5,919 nt of DNA, from NCBI GenBank assembly GCA_002170915.1, contig NHHQ01000145.1, positions 1-5,919 on the forward strand, written 5' to 3'. How positions within the stretch are numbered: the stretch's first letter is position 1; each line of letters opens with the position of its first letter. Position numbers and translations under genes: made by a program. This DNA is from Rhodospirillaceae bacterium TMED167. GTDB lineage: Bacteria > Pseudomonadota > Alphaproteobacteria > Rhodospirillales_A > UBA2165. The notes beneath the pieces are model-generated. The model saw only the letters and a list, made by a program, of their open reading frames with translations, was not told the DNA's origin and did not search any database. Of the stretch, positions 1 through 5,470 are shown in pieces.

Positions 1-181
1 TTTGTGGGTCAGGAACGTCTAATACTTGCAATGTAAAACAAGTGGCGCAGACTGCGACCTGCATATGGTAGAAATATTCGTTAGAAAATTCCTCTTCTGT
101 TACAAAAGCATTACCGATAGGCATGTTTCCGAAATCAAAAAATGGGGTTACCTCGGCTGTGCAGATTCTACATTTTTTCAT
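1..181 (-). CDS. SAM-dependent methyltransferase with N-terminal zinc-binding domain (partial, 3' end outside window)
   Basis: Only the first 60 residues are present; the gene continues past position 1. They contain a four-cysteine zinc site, C4-x2-C7 and C45-x2-C48. Between the pairs are the segments FFDFGNMPIGNAFVTEEEF and EYFYHMQVAVC. This layout is typical of the putative zinc-binding domain at the start of class I sugar C-methyltransferases and related polysaccharide-cluster methyltransferases; the methyltransferase fold itself lies outside the window. The ATG at 181-179 is the only reasonable start, because an in-frame stop lies two codons upstream. No Shine-Dalgarno sequence is visible in the 30-base AT-rich gap after the glycosyltransferase. 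Position behind rmlBAC suggests action on a dTDP-deoxysugar or a glycan residue, but the substrate is inference. The family call is fairly secure; the reaction is not. Confidence 0.8.
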   Translation of the reverse strand, partial: MKKCRICTAEVTPFFDFGNMPIGNAFVTEEEFSNEYFYHMQVAVCATCFTLQVLDVPDPQ

Positions 182-211
182 TATTTAATTATGATTTTAG
201 GTTAATTTTAC

Positions 212-1137
212 TTAAGATATAATAATTACGGCTATATTAAGGGACGATATAATTTTTTCTCGCCGTTTATTTTCTCGGTGAGGGTTTTTCCCTATAAGGA
301 AATTTACTGCACCCATAAATGTCGCGCAGTTTCTAGTAAGACGTTGCACATTTAGGGTGCAAAAGTAAAAATTCGCTTTCGGCGCTCGCTCCAATACAAG
401 AGAAATTGCCTCCTTTCGAGCAAAATTTAAGCCCTTATGTTTCTTAAGAAGGTATAAAATACTCCAAGCGTAATTCCAATCCTTTCGCCAGTTAAGTCGC
501 ACGGATCGTCGCGTGGAATCGCTGTTTATGTGGTGCGCCTTAAAATCAGGTAAGATTATTAGGCTATAGCCAGATTGGGTAAGTCGATAGGATAGTTCAC
601 AATCCTCGTTGTATACGAAAATATTTTCGTCAAAGCCCCCAATTTCTTTTAAGGCCTCGGTGCGATATGAGGCTACAGTGCCTGAAGTAAACCAGGTACA
701 AAAATGCCCACCAATTTCAAAGTCCGCTTTGATGCAACGCAATTCTCCGGGTTCCATTACCCAAAACTCAAGGCCTTGTCCTTGAGTGTAAAGTCCCGGG
801 GCTACGCAAACGACTGTGTCATCTTCTTTGCCAACCGCATACATATTATTCAGAGCTTTTAAGTTAATCTTCGCATCTAGCGAAATTGTTAGCACAAATG
901 GCGTATTAACAGACGCCAATCCTCGATTTACAGCGCGTCTATAACCTCGTTTCATGGAATTTTCAAAAATCTTAAATTTCGGATATTTCTTACTGGTTTG
1001 AGCAACAGACCATCCCAAGTCGCATTATTGACGATGAAAACTTCTTCAAATTCAGAGATTTCCTTGAAGCTTCTCTCTATTATTCCGCCCGAGTTGTAGT
1101 TGGCAATTATAGCCATTACATCATCGCGTAATCCCAT
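212..1137 (-). pseudogene. Glycosyltransferase family 2 (rhamnosyltransferase-like), broken by a one-base deletion
   Basis: Two adjoining frames together make one GT-A glycosyltransferase of about 308 residues. The first frame starts at the ATG at 1137 and carries the nucleotide-binding start AIIANYNSGG and VNNATWDG. The second resumes at about 1009 with SVAQTSKKYPKFKIFENS, the RGYRRAVNRGLA segment, the DxD-region equivalent ISLDAKI, and the acceptor-side motif GGFDENIFVYNEDCELSYRL with its ED pair. Family members normally read NASxDGS without a break, so one base is missing near 1009, between GG and TCT. Without it the first frame soon ends as a 61-residue fragment. The gene starts 13 bases after rmlC, with only a weak AGAG as ribosome binding site. 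Transfer of a dTDP-deoxysugar such as rhamnose onto a glycan fits the context but is inference. A sequencing or assembly error would restore an intact gene. Confidence 0.8.
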
Positions 1138-1150
1138 GAGTGACTCTAAA

Positions 1151-1699
1151 TTAGTTTCTTGGGAGGTTTAAAGCGTTTTCCAGGTCATGAGCTGCTGAAT
1201 CCCTCTCCGAGAGAATTGGATTTTTAATGGGCCAATCTATTCCTAATGCCGCATCGTTCCAACTAATAATACCCTCTGAGGGAGCATGCCGATGTTCTGT
1301 TAACTTGTAGGCAACAATAGCATCCTCGTTTGAGACAACTTGAAAGCCATGAGCAAACCCCGGCGGAATCCATAGGTGTTGTCCAGAATTCGCCGATAAA
1401 AATATCCCGGTCCATCTGGCAAAGTTAATTGAATCCGTTCGAATGTCGAGTATCACATCCCAAATCTTTCCGCGCAACACTGTTACAATTTTACCTTGTG
1501 CGAACGGATTTTGGTAATGCAGTCCGCGAATGGTGCTACGGCACGAGATAGAGTAACTGTCTTGACAAAATTTAGTCTCGATACCTAATTCAAAATAATC
1601 ATCCTCAGAATACACAGTACAAAAGCTTCCGCGGCGATCATCGTAGACGCCTGAATCTATTAACTTGGGTCCAGGTAATTCTATTGCCAATAATTTCAT
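1151..1699 (-). CDS. rmlC: dTDP-4-dehydrorhamnose 3,5-epimerase
   Basis: The 182-residue product converts dTDP-4-keto-6-deoxy-D-glucose to dTDP-4-keto-L-rhamnose by epimerising C3 and C5; it is a cytosolic cupin-fold enzyme. The recognisable course is PGPKLIDSGVYDDRRGSF (residues 9-26), RGLHYQNPFAQGK (58-70), LWIPPGFAHGF (109-119) and WNDAALGIDWP (147-157). The catalytic His61, Lys70, Tyr131 and Asp167 of the family can all be placed, so it should be active. The open frame extends 44 codons upstream, but family proteins begin at MKLLAIELPGP. That ATG overlaps the rmlA stop as ATGA (1699-1696), which supports this start and translational coupling; there is no strong Shine-Dalgarno sequence. 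The length is normal for the family. Paralogues acting as 3-epimerase or 5-epimerase for other dTDP sugars cannot be fully excluded. Confidence 0.95.
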   Translation of the reverse strand: MKLLAIELPGPKLIDSGVYDDRRGSFCTVYSEDDYFELGIETKFCQDSYSISCRSTIRGLHYQNPFAQGKIVTVLRGKIWDVILDIRTDSINFARWTGIFLSANSGQHLWIPPGFAHGFQVVSNEDAIVAYKLTEHRHAPSEGIISWNDAALGIDWPIKNPILSERDSAAHDLENALNLPRN

Positions 1700-2568
1700 T
1701 GAATTTCTGAGATTAACGATTGTAAATATTTGCCATAAGAAGAATTTTTTATTTTTCCTAAATATTCTTTTATTTGTTCTTTTTCTATCCAGCCCATGAT
1801 CCATGCAATTTCTTCGATGCACCCAATCCATAGCCGTTGCCGACTTTCAATTGCAGCTACGAAGTTAGAGGCGTCAAGAAGGGCACTCTCCGTGCCAGCA
1901 TCATGCCAGGAAAAACCGCGACTAAGGTTTTCTAAGTTGAGGCGCCCTTGCTCTAAATACAGGTTGTTTAAGTCGGTGATCTCTAGTTCTCCGCGATCGG
2001 ATGGCTTTAATTTTCTTGCTAACTTTGGGGCATCGTTTGGGTAAAAATAGAGACCTGTCACGGCGTAATTTGATTTGGGATTGGCGGGCTTTTCAACAAT
2101 ATTCTCAATGGTGCCATTTTTTCTGAGATTAACCACCCCATACCGATGCGGATCTTTGACTTCGTGACAAAATATTGTGGCATTTTGTCCATCATGAATT
2201 TTTTGGAGCCTCGACCCCAGGCCTGCTCCAAAAAAAATATTATCACCTAGGATTAATGCGACAGATGTACCATCAATAAATTTTTCGGCTATCAAAAGTG
2301 CTTCGGCAATCCCATTCGGAGCGTTTTGCTGACCGTACGAAATTGATACGCCCAACCGACTTCCATCTCCGAAAAGTTTTTTGAATTTTGGCAAGCCTTC
2401 TTTTGTTGATATAATAAATATTTCTCTAATACCTGCCAGCATTAGTACGGATAGGCTGTAGTAGATCATAGGCTTATTGTATATAGGCAGTAGATGTTTA
2501 TTTATATTATTGGTGAGTGGATATAAGCGAGATCCAGTTCCACCGGCGAGCAAAATACCTTTGCGCAT
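1696..2568 (-). CDS. rmlA: Glucose-1-phosphate thymidylyltransferase
   Basis: The 290-residue enzyme joins dTTP and glucose-1-phosphate to give dTDP-glucose, the first step of dTDP-deoxysugar synthesis. The nucleotide-binding loop LAGGTGSRLYP spans residues 7-17, followed by Lys24 and LLPIYNKPMIYY. Metal and sugar contacts are visible as LGDNIF (Asp109), VEKP (158-161), RGELEITDLN (192-201) and WHDAGT (Asp223). Length is normal. It differs slightly from the commonest bacterial form, with NKHLLP instead of SKQLLP and WHDAGT instead of WLDTGT; these look like lineage variants rather than damage. The start lies 3 bases after the rmlB stop, with a good GGGAG ribosome binding site (2580-2576) inside the end of rmlB. 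Its stop overlaps the rmlC start. Feedback inhibition by the dTDP-sugar product is known for the family but cannot be judged here. Confidence 0.97.
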   Translation of the reverse strand: MRKGILLAGGTGSRLYPLTNNINKHLLPIYNKPMIYYSLSVLMLAGIREIFIISTKEGLPKFKKLFGDGSRLGVSISYGQQNAPNGIAEALLIAEKFIDGTSVALILGDNIFFGAGLGSRLQKIHDGQNATIFCHEVKDPHRYGVVNLRKNGTIENIVEKPANPKSNYAVTGLYFYPNDAPKLARKLKPSDRGELEITDLNNLYLEQGRLNLENLSRGFSWHDAGTESALLDASNFVAAIESRQRLWIGCIEEIAWIMGWIEKEQIKEYLGKIKNSSYGKYLQSLISEIQ

Positions 2569-2571
2569 AGT

Positions 2572-3624
2572 TTAGCTCCCATTCCCAAGACCAATACGAT
2601 TAAGACCATATTGTCCGGCTGTGATCGGCTTCCACCATTCTTGATTTTCGAGATACCAACGCACGGTAGACACAAGTCCTTGCCCAAATTTAATGTTGGC
2701 TCTCCAACCTAATTCTTTTTCTATTTTTGATGCGTCCATTGCATATCGATAATCATGACCTGGCCTATCAGTAACATATTCTATCAAGGAATCGTAACTG
2801 GGCGAAGCTGGAGCCAATTCACCGATAGCTAAGCATAGTGCCCTAACGACCTCTAAATTGGGGATCCGATATCCGCTTCCTAAGTTATAAGAATCCCCAG
2901 GAATGGCGTTTTTTAAAACCTGGTGTATTGCTTCAGCATGATCATCTACATGAATCCATTCCCTAATATTGGTTCCGTCACCGTAAACAGGTAAGGACAT
3001 TCCTGAGAGAGCTCGAAGAATGATCAAGGGTATGAATTTTTCCGGAAATTGCCGCGGGCCATAAGTGTTGCAACCAAGAGTAATCAGTGTGGGAAGTTTG
3101 TGAGTGAAAAAATATGACCTCGTCAGCATGTCTGCTGATGCCTTTGATGCCGCATATGGTGATCTCGGGTTACTTGGCGATTGCTCGTTAGCTTCCCCGG
3201 ATCTTAGAGAGCCATATACCTCATCAGTTGAAACCTGGAGGAATCTGAAGCACCGTTGTTTTTCTAAAGGTATTTTTTGCCAGTAGTTTAGTGCTGTTTG
3301 AAGTAAGATATTAGTACCAACGATGTTGGTACTAACAAACTCTTTTGAGGACTCAATTGAACGATCAACGTGCGACTCCGCTGCAAAATTAATAATTGCA
3401 TCGGGCTGAAACTTCGACAACAAGGAGGCCATTAATGCCGTGTCTTTTATATTACCTTCTACGAACTCAAAACCGAGCCTATGTTCAACTTCAATCAAGT
3501 TTTGTCGGTATCCGGAATAAGTTAAGGCATCTAAAACAATAACTTTATCATTGAAATTTAACGCCTTTCTTACGAAAGCAGATCCGATAAAACCGGCGCC
3601 CCCAGTTACTATGTAGGTGCTCAT
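2572..3624 (-). CDS. rmlB: dTDP-glucose 4,6-dehydratase
   Basis: The 350-residue NAD-dependent extended short-chain dehydrogenase turns dTDP-glucose into dTDP-4-keto-6-deoxyglucose. The Rossmann loop TGGAGFIG is at residues 7-14. AAESHVDRSI (81-90), the catalytic triplet STDEVYG (Thr133, Asp134, Glu135) and Tyr157-x3-Lys161 in YAASKASAD are all intact. NTYGPRQFPEKFIPL and the C-terminal RPGHDYRYAMDASKIEKELGW are signature segments of RmlB. Length and motifs are normal, so an active enzyme is expected. It is the first gene of the rmlB-A-C run. Its ATG has no clear Shine-Dalgarno sequence (AACAAG precedes it). A very short upstream frame ends in ATGA on this start, so coupling is possible. The ATG at 3624 matches the N-terminus expected for the family. 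Confidence 0.97.
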   Translation of the reverse strand: MSTYIVTGGAGFIGSAFVRKALNFNDKVIVLDALTYSGYRQNLIEVEHRLGFEFVEGNIKDTALMASLLSKFQPDAIINFAAESHVDRSIESSKEFVSTNIVGTNILLQTALNYWQKIPLEKQRCFRFLQVSTDEVYGSLRSGEANEQSPSNPRSPYAASKASADMLTRSYFFTHKLPTLITLGCNTYGPRQFPEKFIPLIILRALSGMSLPVYGDGTNIREWIHVDDHAEAIHQVLKNAIPGDSYNLGSGYRIPNLEVVRALCLAIGELAPASPSYDSLIEYVTDRPGHDYRYAMDASKIEKELGWRANIKFGQGLVSTVRWYLENQEWWKPITAGQYGLNRIGLGNGS

Positions 3625-3692
3625 CTTGTTTTATTACTGTCGCTATAAAGACAGTGTGTTTTGATTCTATGTGTACCCATATCACGAGCCAT
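3621..3692 (-). CDS. Possible 23-residue leader ORF overlapping the rmlB start
   Basis: An ATG at 3692-3690 opens a 23-codon frame (starts MARDMGTHRIKTHC) whose TGA overlaps the rmlB ATG as ATGA. rmlB itself lacks a recognisable ribosome binding site, so ribosomes finishing this frame could re-initiate on rmlB. Against it: the short frame has no Shine-Dalgarno sequence either, and a frame this short arises easily by chance. I do not recognise the peptide. Recorded as a possibility only. Confidence 0.2.
   Translation of the reverse strand: MARDMGTHRIKTHCLYSDSNKTR
3636..3655. repeat. Short inverted repeat just upstream of rmlB
   Basis: A 6-base perfect inverted repeat, ACTGTC and GACAGT, is separated by 8 AT-rich bases (GCTATAAA). 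It lies 12 to 31 bases upstream of the rmlB start. On the sense strand the spacer reads TTTATAGC, which could serve as a -10-like box, so a repressor site over a promoter is conceivable. A weak mRNA hairpin near the start codon is the alternative. No convincing -35 box accompanies it. Confidence 0.3.
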
Positions 3693-4019
3693 TTTATTGA
3701 TTTGAAAATCGAGATTATTAGTGAGAAGAGGTAGAACTAATCATTAACCTTACCCTAAATTCCTGGGAAAATCGCAGAAAAATAAGTAAAATAAACAAAA
3801 GCGTAACAAATAATAAATGCGGCATTTATAATAAAAGTTCTAATCGTAATGGGGTTCACTTGCAATTAATTCGGGTAGTAGGTCATGTTAGGATGTCGGG
3901 TTAATAGTTGATTAGAAAACAACCCAAATATTTAAGAGATATTCAAATATACATTCGAGAATAGCATTCTTGATTAATCGAAGTCACACTTTTTCAGAAT
4001 ATGCCCAATAAACTTGCTG
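3693..4019. other. AT-rich non-coding stretch upstream of the rml cluster
   Basis: No credible gene is seen on either strand. The sequence is AT-rich; the 60 bases from 3781 hold only 13 G or C. It contains a strong palindrome (3813-3829) and smaller symmetric elements, such as an AGAAT/ATTCT pair at 3958-3970. It must hold, or be downstream of, the promoter for rmlBAC, but I could not place a good sigma70 -35/-10 pair. No JUMPStart/ops element, as found before some enterobacterial O-antigen clusters, was recognised. It may be a junction between the phage-like segment and the polysaccharide cluster. Confidence 0.5.
3813..3829. repeat. Perfect 8-base palindrome with one-base centre
   Basis: ATAAATGC and GCATTTAT are perfect inverted copies around a single G. 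As RNA this would fold as a 7-base stem with a CGG loop. As DNA it looks like a dimeric regulator site. It lies about 190 bases upstream of rmlB in very AT-rich sequence. On the minus strand it is not followed by an uninterrupted T run, so an intrinsic terminator is less likely than an operator. Function is unknown. Confidence 0.35.
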
Positions 4020-4037
4020 AAAAACGATTCAAAATCG
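4020..4037 (-). terminator. Weak intrinsic terminator after the phage-like gene pair
   Basis: Read on the minus strand, a 5-base stem CGATT/AATCG with a three-base TTG loop is followed at once by TTTTT. It lies about 90 bases past the stop of the coiled-coil ORF and in the right direction to end that transcript. The stem is short and AT-containing, so efficiency may be low. Confidence 0.4.
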
Positions 4038-4128
4038 AATAGCGCCCAACGCCTTAGAGTTAACAGTATCATTACAGCGCTTCTCAACTGCCAAAATACC
4101 AAGTCCACCCCGAAGATGGTGCAGCGTG

Positions 4129-4281
4129 TTAATACTGTCTGTCCCGTGTATCGATCTTAGGAATGAGTTTCCACTGGATTTGGCTCTGTATGTCTTTTTG
4201 CTGTCTTTCCAGCCTTTCTGCTCTGTTATCAATAGAAACTAGTTTTCCTACTAATCTTATCTCTTCATCTCTATCCATCAT
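4129..4281 (-). CDS. Small coiled-coil protein, unknown function
   Basis: This 50-residue frame (MMDRDEEIRLVG..., ending DTRDRQY) is not a recognised family. Hydrophobic or core positions L10, L14, I17, A21, L24, Q28, I31 and I35 follow a clean 4-3 heptad spacing, so most of it should form a charged coiled coil. There is no membrane segment or signal peptide. It starts 16 bases after the stop of the asparagine synthetase-like gene and has a good AGAAGGG ribosome binding site (4292-4286). The start could be either of two adjacent ATGs (4281 or 4278). A 67-codon frame overlaps it in another register, but that one has no such signals. Small coiled-coil ORFs are common in phage genomes, some as the N-terminal part of holin-associated proteins; this one could be such a fragment lacking its membrane helix. 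That link is speculative. Confidence 0.6.
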   Translation of the reverse strand: MMDRDEEIRLVGKLVSIDNRAERLERQQKDIQSQIQWKLIPKIDTRDRQY

Positions 4282-4297
4282 TGGGCCCTTCTAACTC

Positions 4298-5152
4298 TCA
4301 GAATGAACTTTCGTGTGGTCTTCCTATCGTAAACTCATTGAGTGACCCTTGAGAGGATTTATTCACCCAATCTCTATACACATCTAGCATTCTAGTTCTT
4401 CTCAGAAAGTTGATCTCTGGATCGTTCAGTAGAGTTTCAAACAGATGGTCTATACCAGACTCGATCTGAAGGTTTGAGTGTTGATTGACCTTGATCGTGT
4501 CAAACTCATCGAAAGAAGTTCTCACATGATGTTTCTGTGTGGGCCTATTCAACTCAAACCAATCAAACTGATCGAGGAACTCTCTGACAGGCTCAGAAAG
4601 ATACGGTGTGATGAGTTTCTTGTTCCAGTGATCCGAAACCTTCTTATGCCAAAGATAACCAGCACATTCTTCGGGTTGAAAGAATCGTTCCCTAAACTGA
4701 TCTAATCTTTCCTTAGTCGTTTGGACATTACCCTTCTGAGTATCTAAAGCACTTCTACTCAATCCGTAGTAACTATCTGCACCCCATCCCGATAAGACAC
4801 ATTCTTCTTTGATTTCTGGATAGACATGAAGGAACGGATAGACACATTCAAAGTGGGTCTTTCTCTCACACCCAAAGTCTAATAGACGATGGAAATCATC
4901 AGCTAGTTTGTCGGTTGGTATTTCTATTCCAGTGAAGTTCCAACCCATTGTGTCACAGACTTCCTCAGCTTTAGAGAAGTCATACGATGGATTTCCTTCG
5001 AGTTGGAATGAATATCCATGAATGGGTTTGTTGAGATAGTGAGCGGATAATCCAATAGAGATAATATCTACACCACCAGACAAGAGAACTGCACATTCCT
5101 TCTCTGGTAAGTTCTGGTCGATCTGTTCGATGAGTATGTCCCGAATAGACAT
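4298..5152 (-). CDS. Stand-alone asparagine synthetase-type PP-loop domain protein, phage-like
   Basis: The 284-residue product resembles the C-terminal ATP-pyrophosphatase domain of asparagine synthetase. The PP-loop reads LLSGGVDIIS (residues 23-32), and the second nucleotide or substrate motif LSGWGAD (120-126) corresponds to LSGEGADE of classical enzymes. The N-terminal glutaminase domain with its Cys2 nucleophile is absent, so glutamine-dependent asparagine synthesis by this protein alone is unlikely. Single-domain proteins of this kind are known, as I recall, from tailed phages including marine myoviruses, and the C-terminal part (VNQHSNLQIESGIDHLFETLL and the following DPEINF) fits that type. 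Their reaction is not established. The final Ser of the usual SGGxDS loop is Ile30 here, which may weaken pyrophosphate binding. A very good AGGAGGG ribosome binding site (5164-5158) lies 5 bases before the ATG. The gene is followed by a small coiled-coil ORF, probably in one transcript. Confidence 0.8.
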   Translation of the reverse strand: MSIRDILIEQIDQNLPEKECAVLLSGGVDIISIGLSAHYLNKPIHGYSFQLEGNPSYDFSKAEEVCDTMGWNFTGIEIPTDKLADDFHRLLDFGCERKTHFECVYPFLHVYPEIKEECVLSGWGADSYYGLSRSALDTQKGNVQTTKERLDQFRERFFQPEECAGYLWHKKVSDHWNKKLITPYLSEPVREFLDQFDWFELNRPTQKHHVRTSFDEFDTIKVNQHSNLQIESGIDHLFETLLNDPEINFLRRTRMLDVYRDWVNKSSQGSLNEFTIGRPHESSF

Positions 5153-5187
5153 ACAGACCCTCCTAAAAACTGACAGCCATTTCCTAA

Positions 5188-5216
5188 TCTATAACAATGC
5201 CCCTCAAAGTTTCCAA
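5188..5216 (-). promoter_or_regulatory. Candidate sigma70 promoter for the asparagine synthetase-like gene
   Basis: On the minus strand TTGGAA (5216-5211) and TATAGA (5193-5188) are separated by exactly 17 bases; each matches its consensus at four of six positions. Transcription would begin near 5181, giving a leader of about 28 bases that holds the AGGAGGG ribosome binding site. The match is moderate and rests on sequence alone. Confidence 0.45.
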
Positions 5217-5228
5217 TAATATCAAATA

Positions 5229-5241
5229 CCCCCCCCTCCCC
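5229..5241. repeat. C8-T-C4 tract (G-tract on the sense strand)
   Basis: Eight consecutive C, then T, then four C lie just upstream of the candidate promoter of the asparagine synthetase-like gene and beside an inverted repeat. On the sense strand this is a G4AG8 run ending about 12 bases before the -35 box. Such homopolymers can change length during replication; upstream of a promoter this can modulate expression in phase-variable genes. No evidence of variation is available here. Confidence 0.5.
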
Positions 5242-5262
5242 TCAAAACCGAGCAGGTTTTGA
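5242..5262. repeat. Perfect 8-base inverted repeat (hairpin) between tRNA and phage-like gene
   Basis: TCAAAACC and GGTTTTGA pair perfectly around the five-base loop GAGCA. It lies about 80 bases downstream of the tRNA-Thr 3' end in the direction of transcription and could stop or process that transcript. However, no T run follows on the minus strand (G-rich sequence follows), so it is not a standard intrinsic terminator. A protein-binding site or element boundary is also possible. Confidence 0.5.
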
Positions 5263-5342
5263 TTGAACTTCCCTAGTATGAAAATAGACCCTTATGAGGT
5301 TCTTATGTGAATGTGTGTGAATGATAAGAAAGGGGTGAAAAG

Positions 5343-5418
<76 letters not shown>

Positions 5419-5438
5419 AATTCCAGCTTGGTTGCTTT

Positions 5439-5444
5439 CTTATA
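5439..5444 (-). promoter_or_regulatory. Candidate -10 box of the tRNA-Thr promoter
   Basis: TATAAG on the minus strand matches the -10 consensus at five of six positions and ends 20 bases before the mature tRNA 5' end. That would give a short leader, as is common for tRNA genes. No good -35 box is found 16 to 18 bases further upstream, where the end of the preceding glycosyltransferase gene lies. Confidence 0.4.
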
Positions 5445-5470
5445 CCGGTGGGGCTGAAATTACTAGAGTT

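Noticed and set aside
1000..1020. Programmed -1 frameshift in the glycosyltransferase
   Set aside because: No X-XXY-YYZ slippery heptamer, no downstream hairpin noticed, and this family is not known to use frameshifting.
1700..1831. N-terminal extension of rmlC by 44 codons to an upstream ATG
   Set aside because: The extension overlaps the conserved end of rmlA and has no family similarity; the ATG at 1699 gives the normal RmlC N-terminus and an ATGA overlap.
1796..2044. 82-codon plus-strand frame, and similar frames at 3104-3286 and 5649-5855
   Set aside because: All are antisense to well-supported genes (rmlA, rmlB and the heptosyltransferase-like gene) and carry no family features.
2058..2246. 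Minus-strand frame inside rmlA and another at 2502-2687 across rmlA and rmlB
   Set aside because: Alternative-register shadows of strongly supported enzymes.
4029..4232. 67-codon frame on the minus strand (MITEQKGWKDSKK...)
   Set aside because: It overlaps the 50-residue coiled-coil frame in another register, has no ribosome binding site, and its composition does not look like a protein; its 3' part also covers the putative terminator.
4478..4705. 75-codon plus-strand frame
   Set aside because: Antisense to the asparagine synthetase-like gene; no start signals or recognisable domain.
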